Origin: Bradyrhizobium sp.
Lineage (GTDB): Bacteria; Pseudomonadota; Alphaproteobacteria; Rhizobiales; Xanthobacteraceae
Direction of reading: 5' to 3'
Assembly (NCBI GenBank): GCA_028290305.1
Contig: JAQGKC010000504.1
Coordinates: forward strand, 1 to 8,209
DNA: 8,209 nt
Shown piece after piece: positions 1-5,735 of this stretch (position 1 is the stretch's first letter; every line of letters starts with the position of its first letter). A program made the position numbers and the translations under genes. Under the pieces are notes generated by a model. The model ran no database searches and was not told the DNA's origin. It saw only the letters and a program-made list of their open reading frames with translations.

Positions 1-374
1 GCATCGAGCTTCGTCTGGCGGCGGACATCTTCATCCACAAAAAATGTCTGCGCGACGGGCGCGGGATCGGCGAGTCCGGTCGTTTCGACGATGATACCAT
101 CCATGCGACCCTTGCGCCGCATCAAGCCGCTAAGAATTCGTATGAGATCGCCACGCACCGTGCAGCAGATGCAGCCGTTGTTCATTTCGAAAATTTCTTC
201 TTCCGCATTGACGATGAGGTCATTGTCGATTCCGACCTCGCCGAATTCATTGACAATGACGGCATAGCGCTTGCCATGCGTCTCCGTGAGGATTCGGTTG
301 AGCAACGTGGTTTTTCCGGAACCGAGGTAGCCGGTGATTACCGTGACGGGGGTCTGGTTCGGCGCCGCCTGCAT
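1..374 (-). CDS. CobW/COG0523-family GTPase, partial (N-terminal 124 residues)
   Basis: This is the N-terminal part of a G3E-type P-loop GTPase of the CobW/COG0523 family, whose members handle or insert metals (zinc, cobalt, nickel, iron). The rest lies beyond the left edge. Visible motifs are the Walker A GYLGSGKT (about residues 15-22), a conserved [10 protein letters not shown] segment (41-50), the family-defining metal site GCICC (67-71, the CxCC motif) and ETTGLADP (97-104), a Walker B/switch II-like stretch. The ATG at 374 is preceded by an AAAGGA ribosome binding site about 8 nt upstream. The upstream gene ends 27 nt away on the same strand, so the two probably share a transcript beginning at the palindromic operator near 800. 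Because that operator looks like a Zur box, I infer the zinc-responsive subgroup (ZigA/ZNG1-like) rather than cobalamin biosynthesis. The family call is very secure; the metal is inferred from context. Confidence 0.95.
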   Translation of the reverse strand, partial: MQAAPNQTPVTVITGYLGSGKTTLLNRILTETHGKRYAVIVNEFGEVGIDNDLIVNAEEEIFEMNNGCICCTVRGDLIRILSGLMRRKGRMDGIIVETTGLADPAPVAQTFFVDEDVRRQTKLD

Positions 375-401
375 GGGATTGTCCTTTTGCTGAAGTTGAA
401 A

Positions 402-758
402 TTAGTGCGGCTCAACCAACGTCGATGCGCGGGCGGGAGCGATGGTCATTTCGATTTCGACGGAGGCCTTAGACAGGTCGGTTCGTGCGGCCAATGGCGC
501 AAGCGCATCGGTAAGGTCTGTCTGAGTGATCTGCTCGATCGGCTTGTCGATTCCGACGGCCTCCGTTGGCCTTCTCGGATGCATAATGAGCACGATGGTT
601 CGGGCGCCCCCGCAACCCGGATCGCCGCAATCGCGTTCGCTGATTGTGACTATAGTTTCCTCATCGGCGTTGATGGCCGTCCGGGCATGCTCTTTCAATT
701 TGAGCACCGCGTTCCATCGGTGGTTCGACGTTTTCCTCGGGAAGAAAACAACTGCCAT
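402..758 (-). CDS. Small conserved hypothetical protein with a DCGDPGC motif, upstream of the CobW GTPase
   Basis: A 118-residue protein with no signal peptide or membrane segment. Its centre carries TIVTISERDCGDPGC, followed by a hydrophobic strand (TIVLIMHP) and a C-terminal part rich in Thr and Asp (DKPIEQITQTDLTDALAPL). This layout, a valine-rich strand, then a Cys-x-x-Pro-Gly-Cys segment, a second strand and a 'K-P...V/IT..D' stretch, resembles a poorly characterised small family sometimes labelled 'nitrate reductase' in databases without good reason; that link is from memory. The two close cysteines could bind metal, and co-transcription with a COG0523 GTPase under a probable Zur site suggests a zinc-linked role. 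I chose the ATG at 758; a GTG at 767 in the same frame would add three residues, and neither start has a clear ribosome binding site. Gene reality is fairly safe; function is unknown. Confidence 0.75.
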   Translation of the reverse strand: MAVVFFPRKTSNHRWNAVLKLKEHARTAINADEETIVTISERDCGDPGCGGARTIVLIMHPRRPTEAVGIDKPIEQITQTDLTDALAPLAARTDLSKASVEIEMTIAPARASTLVEPH

Positions 759-794
759 CTGCAACACCGGGCCTGAAGTATCTCAATCAAGAGG

Positions 795-816
795 ATGTTA
801 TGTTATAACATAACAT
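795..816. promoter_or_regulatory. Perfect 22-bp palindrome, probable Zur operator
   Basis: The left half ATGTTATGTTA is followed directly by its exact reverse complement, centred between 805 and 806. The core TGTTATAACA with AT-rich arms matches what I know of the zinc-uptake-regulator (Zur) box of rhizobia and Brucella. It lies between divergent genes: about 36 nt from the ATG at 758 and about 122 nt from the ATG at 939. It overlaps a candidate -10 of the leftward promoter, so bound repressor would block that promoter. The palindrome is seen directly; the Zur assignment rests on similarity to the known motif and on the zinc-type genes on both sides. Confidence 0.82.
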
Positions 817-829
817 TTGGATAGATCAA
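802..829 (-). promoter_or_regulatory. Candidate sigma-70-type promoter of the leftward zinc operon
   Basis: On the minus strand, TTGATC (824-829) is separated by 16 nt from TATAAC (802-807). Transcription would start near 795 and leave a short leader before the gene at 758. The -10 lies wholly inside the 22-bp palindrome, as expected of a repressed promoter. This rests on visual matching to the consensus only. Confidence 0.4.
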
Positions 830-938
830 TCAGCTTGTTCGATCATCTTGGGTATTGCTGGCAGGCTCCCTAACTCATTTTAAAGGCTGGAATGATGGGG
901 CTCGACGGGCAACCGAGCGTTCGGAAGGAACAGCACCA

Positions 939-1277
939 ATGGCCACATGCACCGAGAAACACCATGCCAACCACACGCATAACCACGGCCCGAAATGCGG
1001 GCACACCGCGGTCAGCCATGACGGCCATGTGGATTATCTTCACGACGGCCATCTCCACCATATGCACGGGGATCACGTCGACGAACATGCCATCGCGGTT
1101 GACGCCACAAATCCCGTGAAATGCACACCCCAAGTCCACTGCTCACACGCACACGGTCCGAACTGCGGACATGAAGAGGTGCCGCATGGCGACCATGTCG
1201 ACTATCTCGTAGACGGCCGGCTGCACCATCCGCACGGTGATCATTGCGATGATCATGGGCCCCTGCAGTTAGCCTGA
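939..1277 (+). CDS. His-rich protein with two 35-residue metal-binding-type repeats
   Basis: A 112-residue soluble protein with 26 histidines and 6 cysteines by my count. Two aligned 35-residue units occupy residues 16-50 and 72-106. Each runs HGP(K/N)CGH, then a His/Asp stretch, HVDYL, DG(H/R)LHH, HGDH and a closing DxH, joined by a linker with two more cysteines. The fixed spacing of His, Asp and Cys suggests a folded metal site in each unit rather than a random His tail. There is no signal peptide or membrane segment, so a cytoplasmic zinc store or buffer is the simplest inference. The ATG at 939 is preferred to the longer frame from 855 because GGAAGGAA lies about 10 nt upstream and the repeats start soon after. 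Expression probably depends on the palindrome at 795-816, divergent from the COG0523 GTPase. Similar His-rich proteins occur in Rhizobiales as hypothetical proteins, to my recollection; the function is not established. Confidence 0.85.
   Translation: MATCTEKHHANHTHNHGPKCGHTAVSHDGHVDYLHDGHLHHMHGDHVDEHAIAVDATNPVKCTPQVHCSHAHGPNCGHEEVPHGDHVDYLVDGRLHHPHGDHCDDHGPLQLA
984..1256 (+). repeat. Internal tandem duplication in the His-rich gene (units 984-1088 and 1152-1256)
   Basis: Two coding units of 105 nt each encode matching 35-residue blocks, separated by 63 nt. Shared elements in order are HGPxCGH, HVDYL, DGxLHH, HGDH and DxH. Unit 1 has YLHDGHLHHMHGDHVDEH, and unit 2 has YLVDGRLHHPHGDHCDDH at the same place. 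The duplication is clear at protein level; the second unit has lost some histidines and gained one cysteine. Confidence 0.85.
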
Positions 1278-1433
1278 GGGCGCCCACAACGGTGGTCGAA
1301 CCGCATGACCTGGCTCATTTCCGAACCTACCCGACACATAGAGGCGAGCATCCGCTGAGAATGGGAAGCTGAGTTTTCCCCTTCGAACATACTTGGCGGA
1401 AAATGCGCCGGCTTGGGAAGCTTTCGGCCAACT

Positions 1434-1511
1434 GGGGCGTGAACCTATAAATTCAGAGTGGTCGGTGGACCTCCGCTTTGGTGCGCATTCCGGACTCAAG
1501 TCGGATTGCGG
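1434..1511. repeat. Dispersed repeat, copy 1 (pair with 7528-7606)
   Basis: The block beginning ggggcgtgaacc and ending near tcggattgcgg recurs about 6.1 kb away. A 34-bp core (1472-1505) is identical to 7565-7598; the preceding 38 bases match with several substitutions and one single-base gap. Copy 1 lacks two bases (ca) after the core that copy 2 has. The core contains short inverted motifs (tccg...cgga). No coding potential is shared. It is probably an intergenic repeat family of this genome; the family is not identified. Confidence 0.8.
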
Positions 1512-1579
1512 TCGATTTTCACGACATTGCGATAGCCGAATTTTTGGTGGAACACGCGGTCATCCAAAGAGTCCGAAAA
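1506..1579 (-). pseudogene. Displaced fragment of a uvrD 3' end
   Basis: Bases 1506-1564 match 2047-2105 inside the real uvrD with, by my count, 52 of 59 identical. Read on the minus strand the fragment encodes SLDDRVFHQKFGYRNVVKID, against SLDDRVFHQKFGYGNVVKID in UvrD residues 848-867. Of seven base differences, five are silent and two change Gly to Arg. It is not part of an expressed gene: there is no start, and it runs straight into the dispersed repeat at about 1506. It is in the same orientation as uvrD, 541 bp further downstream. The bias to silent changes suggests that it derives from a homologous uvrD under selection rather than from recent copying and random decay. Confidence 0.8.
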
Positions 1580-1587
1580 GCAAACTC

Positions 1588-1878
1588 TCACTCCGCTGCG
1601 TGGGCGCGAACCGGAAATTCGATGAGCGCGACCATATACGTCTTAATGTCGTCCGCCACTTCTGGATCGGCCTTTAATTCCGTCAAGGTTCTTGGACGGG
1701 GCATCGGCTTGCCGTCCGCTTCAAAGCTTTCGGCATATAGTTCCAAGGCTTCAGGCGCGTTGCGTAACGCCTCGTTGATATCGTCGCCCGCGGACGTGCA
1801 GCCGGGCAAGTCTGGAAACCAAACGCCCACGGCGTAATCCGGTCCTGCGTCCTCAATGATGGCGATATAATGTGCCAA
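1588..1878 (-). CDS. HicB-family antitoxin-like protein, short form without toxin partner
   Basis: A 96-residue protein with the typical HicB N-terminal fold: HYIAIIEDAGPDYAVGVWFP (residues 3-22), DLPGCTSAGDD (23-33) and the helix EALRNAPEALELYAESFEADG (36-56), then PMPRPRTLTEL. HicB antitoxins have a partly degraded RNase H-like fold and normally add a C-terminal RHH or HTH DNA-binding domain that represses their operon. Here the protein ends at PVRAHAAE, where the RHH strand would be expected, so it appears shortened or belongs to the domain-only subgroup. The start is TTG at 1878, supported by GAGG about 6 nt upstream and by the family-like beginning MAHYIAII. No hicA toxin is visible on either side: uvrD ends 98 bp upstream and the uvrD fragment lies just downstream. 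It may be an orphan antitoxin or a remnant; TA function is doubtful. Confidence 0.85.
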   Translation of the reverse strand: MAHYIAIIEDAGPDYAVGVWFPDLPGCTSAGDDINEALRNAPEALELYAESFEADGKPMPRPRTLTELKADPEVADDIKTYMVALIEFPVRAHAAE

Positions 1879-1976
1879 GGCGAACCTCAGTCAGGCTTCC
1901 CGTTGTCAACATGAAGCGCCTCCCATCGAAATCTATGACGGAAGACCAGTGCGGGCTAGCCTGCGGCGCAGGAGGC

Positions 1977-4652
1977 TTACACCCGCTCCACAAAACTATC
2001 GACCACCTTTTTCTCACCGGCCTTTTCGAACGCGATGGTGAGCTTGTTGCCGTCGATCTTCACCACGTTGCCGTAGCCGAATTTTTGGTGGAACACGCGG
2101 TCGTCGAGGGAAAATTCCGAAACCGTGCCGGTGGATTTTGCCACCAGTTCGCCTTCGATGGTCATCGGGCCGCGCTTGTTGCGCGAGAAGCCGCCGCCAT
2201 GGGTGTCGCTGCGCGATGACGAGAACGGCGACTGGCTTTCGTTAAAACCGCCGCCGGCCTGTCCGCTGCCCTGTCCATTGCGGCCGCCCTGGTTGCGGGC
2301 GCGGTTGGCCTGCGCGCGCTGCCAGCCCGGCGTCGAATAGCTCGAACCGAACGATTCGACATTGTCGAAGCGCGACGGACCATAGCCGCTGGCGCCGCCC
2401 CAGCCGGAGCCGCCCTTTGACTCGGTGATCTCGACATAGTGAGCCGGCAACTCATCCAGAAAGCGCGACGGGATCGTGGTCGACCAGGTGCCGTGAATCC
2501 GCCGGTTGGTGGCAAAATAGAGTTTGGCGCGGCGGCGGGCGCGCGTCAGCCCGACATGGGCAAGACGTCGCTCTTCTTCGAGGCCGGCGCGGCCCTGTTC
2601 GTCGAGCGTGCGCTGGCTCGGAAACAGGCCTTCCTCCCAGCCGGGCAGGAACACGTTGTCGAATTCAAGCCCCTTGGCGGAATGCAGCGTCATCAGCGAC
2701 ACCGCCTCGTCCTCGTCGCAGCCGTCGCGGTCGATAACTAGCGAGATGTGTTCGAGGAAACCTTGCAGGTTCTCGAATTCCTCCATCGAGCGCACCAGTT
2801 CCTTGAGGTTCTCAAGGCGTCCGGCGGCATCGGCGGACCGATCTTTCTGCCACATCTCGGTGTAGCCGCTCTCGTCGAGCACGATTTCGGCCAGCTCGGT
2901 ATGTAAAGTCACCTCGCGCTGCGCGCGCCAGCGATCGAAATTGATGATGAGGTCGCGCAAGGACCCGCGCGCTTTCGGCTTCAACTCATCGGTTTCGACC
3001 ACCGCGCGGGCGGCCTCGAACAGCGGAATGCGGCGCTTGCGGGCATGGTCATGCAGCATCTGCACGGTGGCGTCGCCGAGGCCGCGCTTCGGCACGTTGA
3101 CGATGCGCTCGAAGGCGAGGTCGTCGGCCGGCGAGTTGATCACGCGCAAATAGGCCAGTGCGTCGCGGATTTCGGCGCGCTCATAGAATCGCGGGCCGCC
3201 GATCACGCGATAGGGCAGGCCGAGGGTGACGAAGCGGTCTTCGAATTCGCGCATCTGGAACGAGGCCCGCACCAGGATCGCGACATCGTTGAGATTGTTG
3301 CCGCCGCGCTGCAGTTCCTCGATCTCCTCGCCGATGGCACGGGCTTCCTCTTCGGAATCCCAGGAGCCGGTGACGGTGACCTTTTCGCCGTCGACATCCT
3401 CGGTGCGCAGCGTTTTGCCGAGCCGGCTTTCATTATGCGCGATCAGATGCGAGGCGGCGGCGAGGATGTGGCCGGTCGAGCGGTAATTGCGCTCGAGGCG
3501 AATGACCTTGGCGCCGGGGAAGTCATGTTCGAAACGCAGGATGTTGTCGACCTCGGCGCCGCGCCAGCCATAGATCGACTGGTCGTCGTCGCCGACGCAG
3601 CAGATGTTCTTGGGGGGAGATTGGGGCGGCGGTTGAGAAACGACATTTGCTTCGTCATTCCGGGGCGCACCGTCAGGTGCGAACCCGGAATCCCTAGGAG
3701 ATCGTTCATCGGCATCGCTGGATTCCGGGTTCACGCCTTCGGCGTGCCCCGGAATGACGGTGCGGTCGGCACGCGCCGGAACGGTGGGAGATTCCGTATA
3801 CCCCGGAATGACCGACGACAGCGCCACGCCTGGCTTTGCCGGCGCCTGCGACAACAGCCGCAGCCACAGATACTGCGCGACGTTGGTGTCCTGATATTCA
3901 TCCACCAGAATGAATTTGAAACGGTGCTGGTATTGCCGGAGCACGTCGGGATGTTCGCGGAACAACCGGATGTTCTCCAGAAACAGATCGCCGAAATCGG
4001 CGGCGTTGAGGATCTTCAGCCGTTCCTGATAGCTGGTATAGAGCTTGCCGCCCTTGCCGTTGCCGAACACCGCGGCTTCGCCCGGCGGCACCTGCGACGG
4101 CATCAGCCCGCGATTCTTCCAGCCGTCGATCAGGCCGGCGAGCATGCGCGCCGGCCAGCGTTTGTCGTCGATGTTCTCGGCCGCCAGAAGCTGCTTGAGC
4201 AGGCGGATCTGATCGTCGACATCAAGCACGGTGAAGTTGGATTTCAACTGCACCAACTCGGCATGGGTGCGCAGGATGCGTCCGCCGATCGAATGAAAGG
4301 TGCCGAGCCACGGCATGCCTTCGACAGCCTGGCCGAGCATGTGGCCGAGCCGCAACTTCATCTCGCGCGCCGCCTTGTTGGTGAAGGTCACCGACAGGAT
4401 TTCGCCCGGCCGGGCGCGGCCCTGGCTCAGGATGTGGGCGATCCGGCAGGTCAACACCCGCGTCTTGCCGGTGCCGGCGCCCGCCAGCACCAGGACCGGT
4501 CCATCCAGCGTTTCCACCGCCTCGCGCTGCTCGGGATTGAGCCCGGCGAGATATTGCGGGGTCGCAGCCGCCCGCGCACGCGCAGCAATGCCGCCAGCCG
4601 CAGGCTGGTGGTCGGGGACGCCGGTATGGGTCAGTCTGTTCGGCTCGGTCAT
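1977..4652 (-). CDS. uvrD: UvrD/PcrA-type ATP-dependent DNA helicase (SF1A, 3'-5')
   Basis: An 891-residue superfamily 1A helicase, probably acting in nucleotide excision and mismatch repair and clearing protein from DNA. Motifs in order: Q-motif region LNPEQREAV (38-46), Walker A GAGTGKT (58-64), motif Ia TFTNKAAREM (89-98), GTFHS (117-121), Walker B VDEYQDTN (250-257), motif III VGDDDQSIYGWRGA (353-366), motif IV LERNYRS (386-392), motif V VSLMTLHSAKGLEFDNVF (651-668) and motif VI EERRLAHVGLTRARR (693-707). A Gly/Asn/Arg-rich linker (about 745-830) leads to a Tudor-like tail (848-891), which in UvrD/PcrA contacts RNA polymerase. Residues about 270-345, between Walker B and motif III, form a low-complexity insert encoded partly by a palindromic DNA repeat (298-334), making this site longer than in enterobacterial UvrD. 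The frame stays open, so the helicase is probably functional. The ATG at 4652 has GGAAGA about 8 nt upstream. It appears monocistronic. Confidence 0.97.
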   Translation of the reverse strand: MTEPNRLTHTGVPDHQPAAGGIAARARAAATPQYLAGLNPEQREAVETLDGPVLVLAGAGTGKTRVLTCRIAHILSQGRARPGEILSVTFTNKAAREMKLRLGHMLGQAVEGMPWLGTFHSIGGRILRTHAELVQLKSNFTVLDVDDQIRLLKQLLAAENIDDKRWPARMLAGLIDGWKNRGLMPSQVPPGEAAVFGNGKGGKLYTSYQERLKILNAADFGDLFLENIRLFREHPDVLRQYQHRFKFILVDEYQDTNVAQYLWLRLLSQAPAKPGVALSSVIPGYTESPTVPARADRTVIPGHAEGVNPESSDADERSPRDSGFAPDGAPRNDEANVVSQPPPQSPPKNICCVGDDDQSIYGWRGAEVDNILRFEHDFPGAKVIRLERNYRSTGHILAAASHLIAHNESRLGKTLRTEDVDGEKVTVTGSWDSEEEARAIGEEIEELQRGGNNLNDVAILVRASFQMREFEDRFVTLGLPYRVIGGPRFYERAEIRDALAYLRVINSPADDLAFERIVNVPKRGLGDATVQMLHDHARKRRIPLFEAARAVVETDELKPKARGSLRDLIINFDRWRAQREVTLHTELAEIVLDESGYTEMWQKDRSADAAGRLENLKELVRSMEEFENLQGFLEHISLVIDRDGCDEDEAVSLMTLHSAKGLEFDNVFLPGWEEGLFPSQRTLDEQGRAGLEEERRLAHVGLTRARRRAKLYFATNRRIHGTWSTTIPSRFLDELPAHYVEITESKGGSGWGGASGYGPSRFDNVESFGSSYSTPGWQRAQANRARNQGGRNGQGSGQAGGGFNESQSPFSSSRSDTHGGGFSRNKRGPMTIEGELVAKSTGTVSEFSLDDRVFHQKFGYGNVVKIDGNKLTIAFEKAGEKKVVDSFVERV
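3653..3759. repeat. Palindromic REP-like element inside the uvrD coding sequence
   Basis: A 107-bp imperfect inverted repeat. The outer arms cgtcattccggggc (3653-3666) and gccccggaatgacg (3746-3759) are exact complements, as are the inner arms gaacccggaatcc (3681-3693) and ggattccgggttc (3720-3732). Each half also has its own small hairpin: gcac/gtgc around 3667-3680 and acgcc/ggcgt at 3733-3745. The pattern is that of the palindromic repeats common between genes in Bradyrhizobium and relatives (from memory). Here it is translated, encoding UvrD residues 298-334, including the telltale VIPGHAEG and FAPDGAPRNDE. Confidence 0.93.
3788..3812. repeat. Partial second copy of the palindromic repeat arm in uvrD
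   Basis: The arm ccccggaatgac recurs at 3801-3812, preceded by gagattccg, a degenerate version of the inner arm. Translated on the minus strand it gives SVIPGYTES beside the VIPGHAEG of the full element. This suggests an earlier insertion that decayed, or partial duplication at the same tolerant site. Confidence 0.65.
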
Positions 4653-4954
4653 GCGAATCGTCTTCCGCCCACGATGACACCGTGGGGCCCTGAAGGGGAG
4701 CCTTCATAGCAGGATTGAAGGGCATATAGGGGTTTAGAGGCCGATTTGACAGGAGTTATCCCGCCGCTCCGGCCGACGCTGGGTTTCGGCGTCCGGCCCG
4801 ATTTTGTTCCTTCGATAGGGCTATTTTTCGCGGTTTCTGCGGCCGGAACTGGGTGGAACCTTTGTTTCCAGGCTGGATTGTTTCCGCAGCCGATGCGCGA
4901 TGCCCTTAGTCGCGCTGATATCGAAACGGAAAGTGGAAAACAAAGGTTCTGACC
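4653..4954. promoter_or_regulatory. Divergent intergenic region between uvrD and the DUF1328 gene
   Basis: These 302 bp should hold the promoters of uvrD (leftward) and the small membrane protein (rightward). I see no convincing -35/-10 pair for either. A GC-rich hairpin lies at 4771-4798 (GGCC and GACGC paired with GCGTC and GGCC, one bulge), followed by gattttgttcc. It resembles a terminator or leader structure, but no rightward gene precedes it. Two GGAAC motifs (4845-4849 and 4855-4859) recall the general stress sigma EcfG -35, but no GTT -10 sits at the usual spacing. Confidence 0.4.
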
Positions 4955-5128
4955 ATGTTGAGCTGGGTCGTTACGTTTTTGGTCATCGCGCTGATCGCGG
5001 GCATTTTGGGCTTCGGCGGCATCGCCGGCGCCTCCATCGAAATCGCCAAGATCATCTTCTTCATCGCGGTCGTGCTATTCCTGGTCTCGGCCGTAGTCGG
5101 CCTGGCGCGGGGACGCAACCGAGTCTGA
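4955..5128 (+). CDS. DUF1328-family small membrane protein
   Basis: A 57-residue protein made of two hydrophobic helices, residues about 4-25 ([20 protein letters not shown]) and 30-50 ([20 protein letters not shown]), with a short basic tail ARGRNRV. The opening [20 protein letters not shown] and the Gly-rich turn [14 protein letters not shown] are typical of DUF1328 (YtjA-like) proteins, inner-membrane proteins of unknown function present in many proteobacteria and often multicopy in rhizobia. The ATG at 4955 follows AAAGG at about 8 nt. It converges with the thioesterase gene, with only 10 bp between the two stop codons and no room for a separate terminator. Family assignment is very likely; the role is unknown, although general stress control has been reported for such genes in related bacteria. 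Confidence 0.92.
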   Translation: MLSWVVTFLVIALIAGILGFGGIAGASIEIAKIIFFIAVVLFLVSAVVGLARGRNRV

Positions 5129-5138
5129 CGCCGAAACG

Positions 5139-5651
5139 CTATTTCGAGGGCATCGCGATCTTTCGGCCGATGCCGTCGGGGCGCGCGACCGTCGAGTGGG
5201 CGCTCGCCACGGCCTCGATGCGGGCGCGAATATCGGGCGGAAACGGCGCGGTCTTTCGTGCGGTCATGTCGATATGAATGGTCATGTTTTCCGACGTGGC
5301 GGACAGCCAGCCCTCGGTCGCGTGGCGCAATTCTTCAAAGGTGTGCAGCCGCTTTTCGTCCGCGGCGACCAGCAGGATCGAGACCTGCACGGGGTCGCCC
5401 AGATGAATCTCGCGTAAATATCGCACATGGCATTCGGCGGTGAAGGTCGAGCCGTGGCGCTCCTTCATGTAGCCGGGTCCGATTCCGAGCCTGAGCCATA
5501 ATTCGTCGATGGCGCGGTCGAACATCACATTGTAATAGGCCATGTTGAGATGGCCGTTGTAATCGATCCATTGCGGTTCGATTTGCATCACCGAGGCGAG
5601 AAACGGCGCGGGCCGGAGCAGCACATCGTCGCCGGCGGCAAGTGTCGTCAT
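5139..5651 (-). CDS. Hotdog-fold acyl-CoA thioesterase family protein
   Basis: A 170-residue single hotdog-domain protein of the 4-hydroxybenzoyl-CoA thioesterase/FcbC-like superfamily, expected to hydrolyse an acyl-CoA thioester in the cytoplasm. The signature WIDYNGHLNMAYYNVMFDRA (residues 28-47) contains the candidate catalytic Asp30 and the NGHLN turn before the central helix. The beta strands follow: TFTAECHVRYLREIHLGDPV (69-88), VSILLVAADEKRLHTFEEL (90-108) and MTIHIDM (123-129). There is no signal peptide. The ATG at 5651 has AGGGATGAGG just upstream. It is divergent from the FAD-linked oxidase with 84 bp between starts, so a shared regulatory region is possible. The substrate is not predictable; relatives beside carnitine dehydrogenases or catabolic genes act on diverse short or aromatic acyl-CoAs. 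Confidence 0.9.
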   Translation of the reverse strand: MTTLAAGDDVLLRPAPFLASVMQIEPQWIDYNGHLNMAYYNVMFDRAIDELWLRLGIGPGYMKERHGSTFTAECHVRYLREIHLGDPVQVSILLVAADEKRLHTFEELRHATEGWLSATSENMTIHIDMTARKTAPFPPDIRARIEAVASAHSTVARPDGIGRKIAMPSK

Positions 5652-5735
5652 GCCTCATCCCTGTTTGTTCGATTCCGGTCCTTGACCCCTTATATATCCT
5701 TTGCCACGGTCGGTCCTAAGCCGGGAGGATATCGC
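5652..5735. promoter_or_regulatory. Divergent promoter region of thioesterase and FAD-linked oxidase
   Basis: The 84-bp gap contains an AT-rich core ttatatatcc (5690-5699) in otherwise GC-rich DNA, usable as a -10 in either direction. Leftward, TTAGGA lies 17 nt upstream of TATATA, a weak pair. A small inverted repeat ggtc-ctt-gacc (about 5678-5688) sits beside it and could be an operator. On the right, GGGAGGA (5723-5729) is the ribosome binding site of the oxidase. The promoter call is from inspection only. Confidence 0.35.

Larger units (their letters stand above)
1278..1587. other. Gene-free patchwork between the His-rich gene and hicB
   Basis: No convincing gene is present. From 1278 to about 1433 I see nothing: no clear terminator, no RNA gene, and only open frames without recognisable content or good starts. 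From 1434 to about 1511 lies a copy of a dispersed repeat that recurs at 7528. From about 1506 to 1579 lies a fragment of a uvrD 3' end. The abrupt junctions suggest recombination or insertion history. Confidence 0.7.

Noticed and set aside
276..776. 166-residue plus-strand frame over the left edge
   Set aside because: It overlaps the CobW GTPase and the small Cys protein on the opposite strand and shows no recognisable domain.
855..938. Upstream extension of the His-rich protein to a start at 855
   Set aside because: The 28 extra residues lack the His/Cys composition, and the ribosome binding site is placed for the ATG at 939.
1269..1499. 76-residue minus-strand frame downstream of the His-rich gene
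   Set aside because: It is partly composed of the dispersed repeat and antisense to the end of the His-rich gene; there is no recognisable protein content.
1960..1972. Terminator after uvrD (cctgc-ggc-gcagg)
   Set aside because: The stem is only 5 bp and no T-run follows on the minus strand.
1879..1976. hicA toxin remnant upstream of hicB
   Set aside because: Translation of this 98-bp gap in the minus frames gives nothing like HicA.
3045..4709. Long 554-residue open frame on the plus strand
   Set aside because: It lies antisense to uvrD, whose motifs are unmistakable; the translation is compositionally odd and shows no family features. High-GC genes commonly leave long antisense frames.
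4845..4885. EcfG (general stress) promoter upstream of the DUF1328 gene
   Set aside because: GGAAC occurs twice, but the nearest TGTT is about 19 nt after the second one rather than the 16-17 nt expected before a CGTT-type -10.
4746..4952. 68-residue frame starting TTG in the uvrD-DUF1328 gap
   Set aside because: It has no ribosome binding site, no family features and poor start evidence; its end abuts the DUF1328 start by chance.
5550..5735. Longer N-terminus for the FAD-linked oxidase
   Set aside because: The extra residues overlap the start of the divergent thioesterase, do not look like the family, and the strong GGAGG sits immediately before the TTG at 5736.
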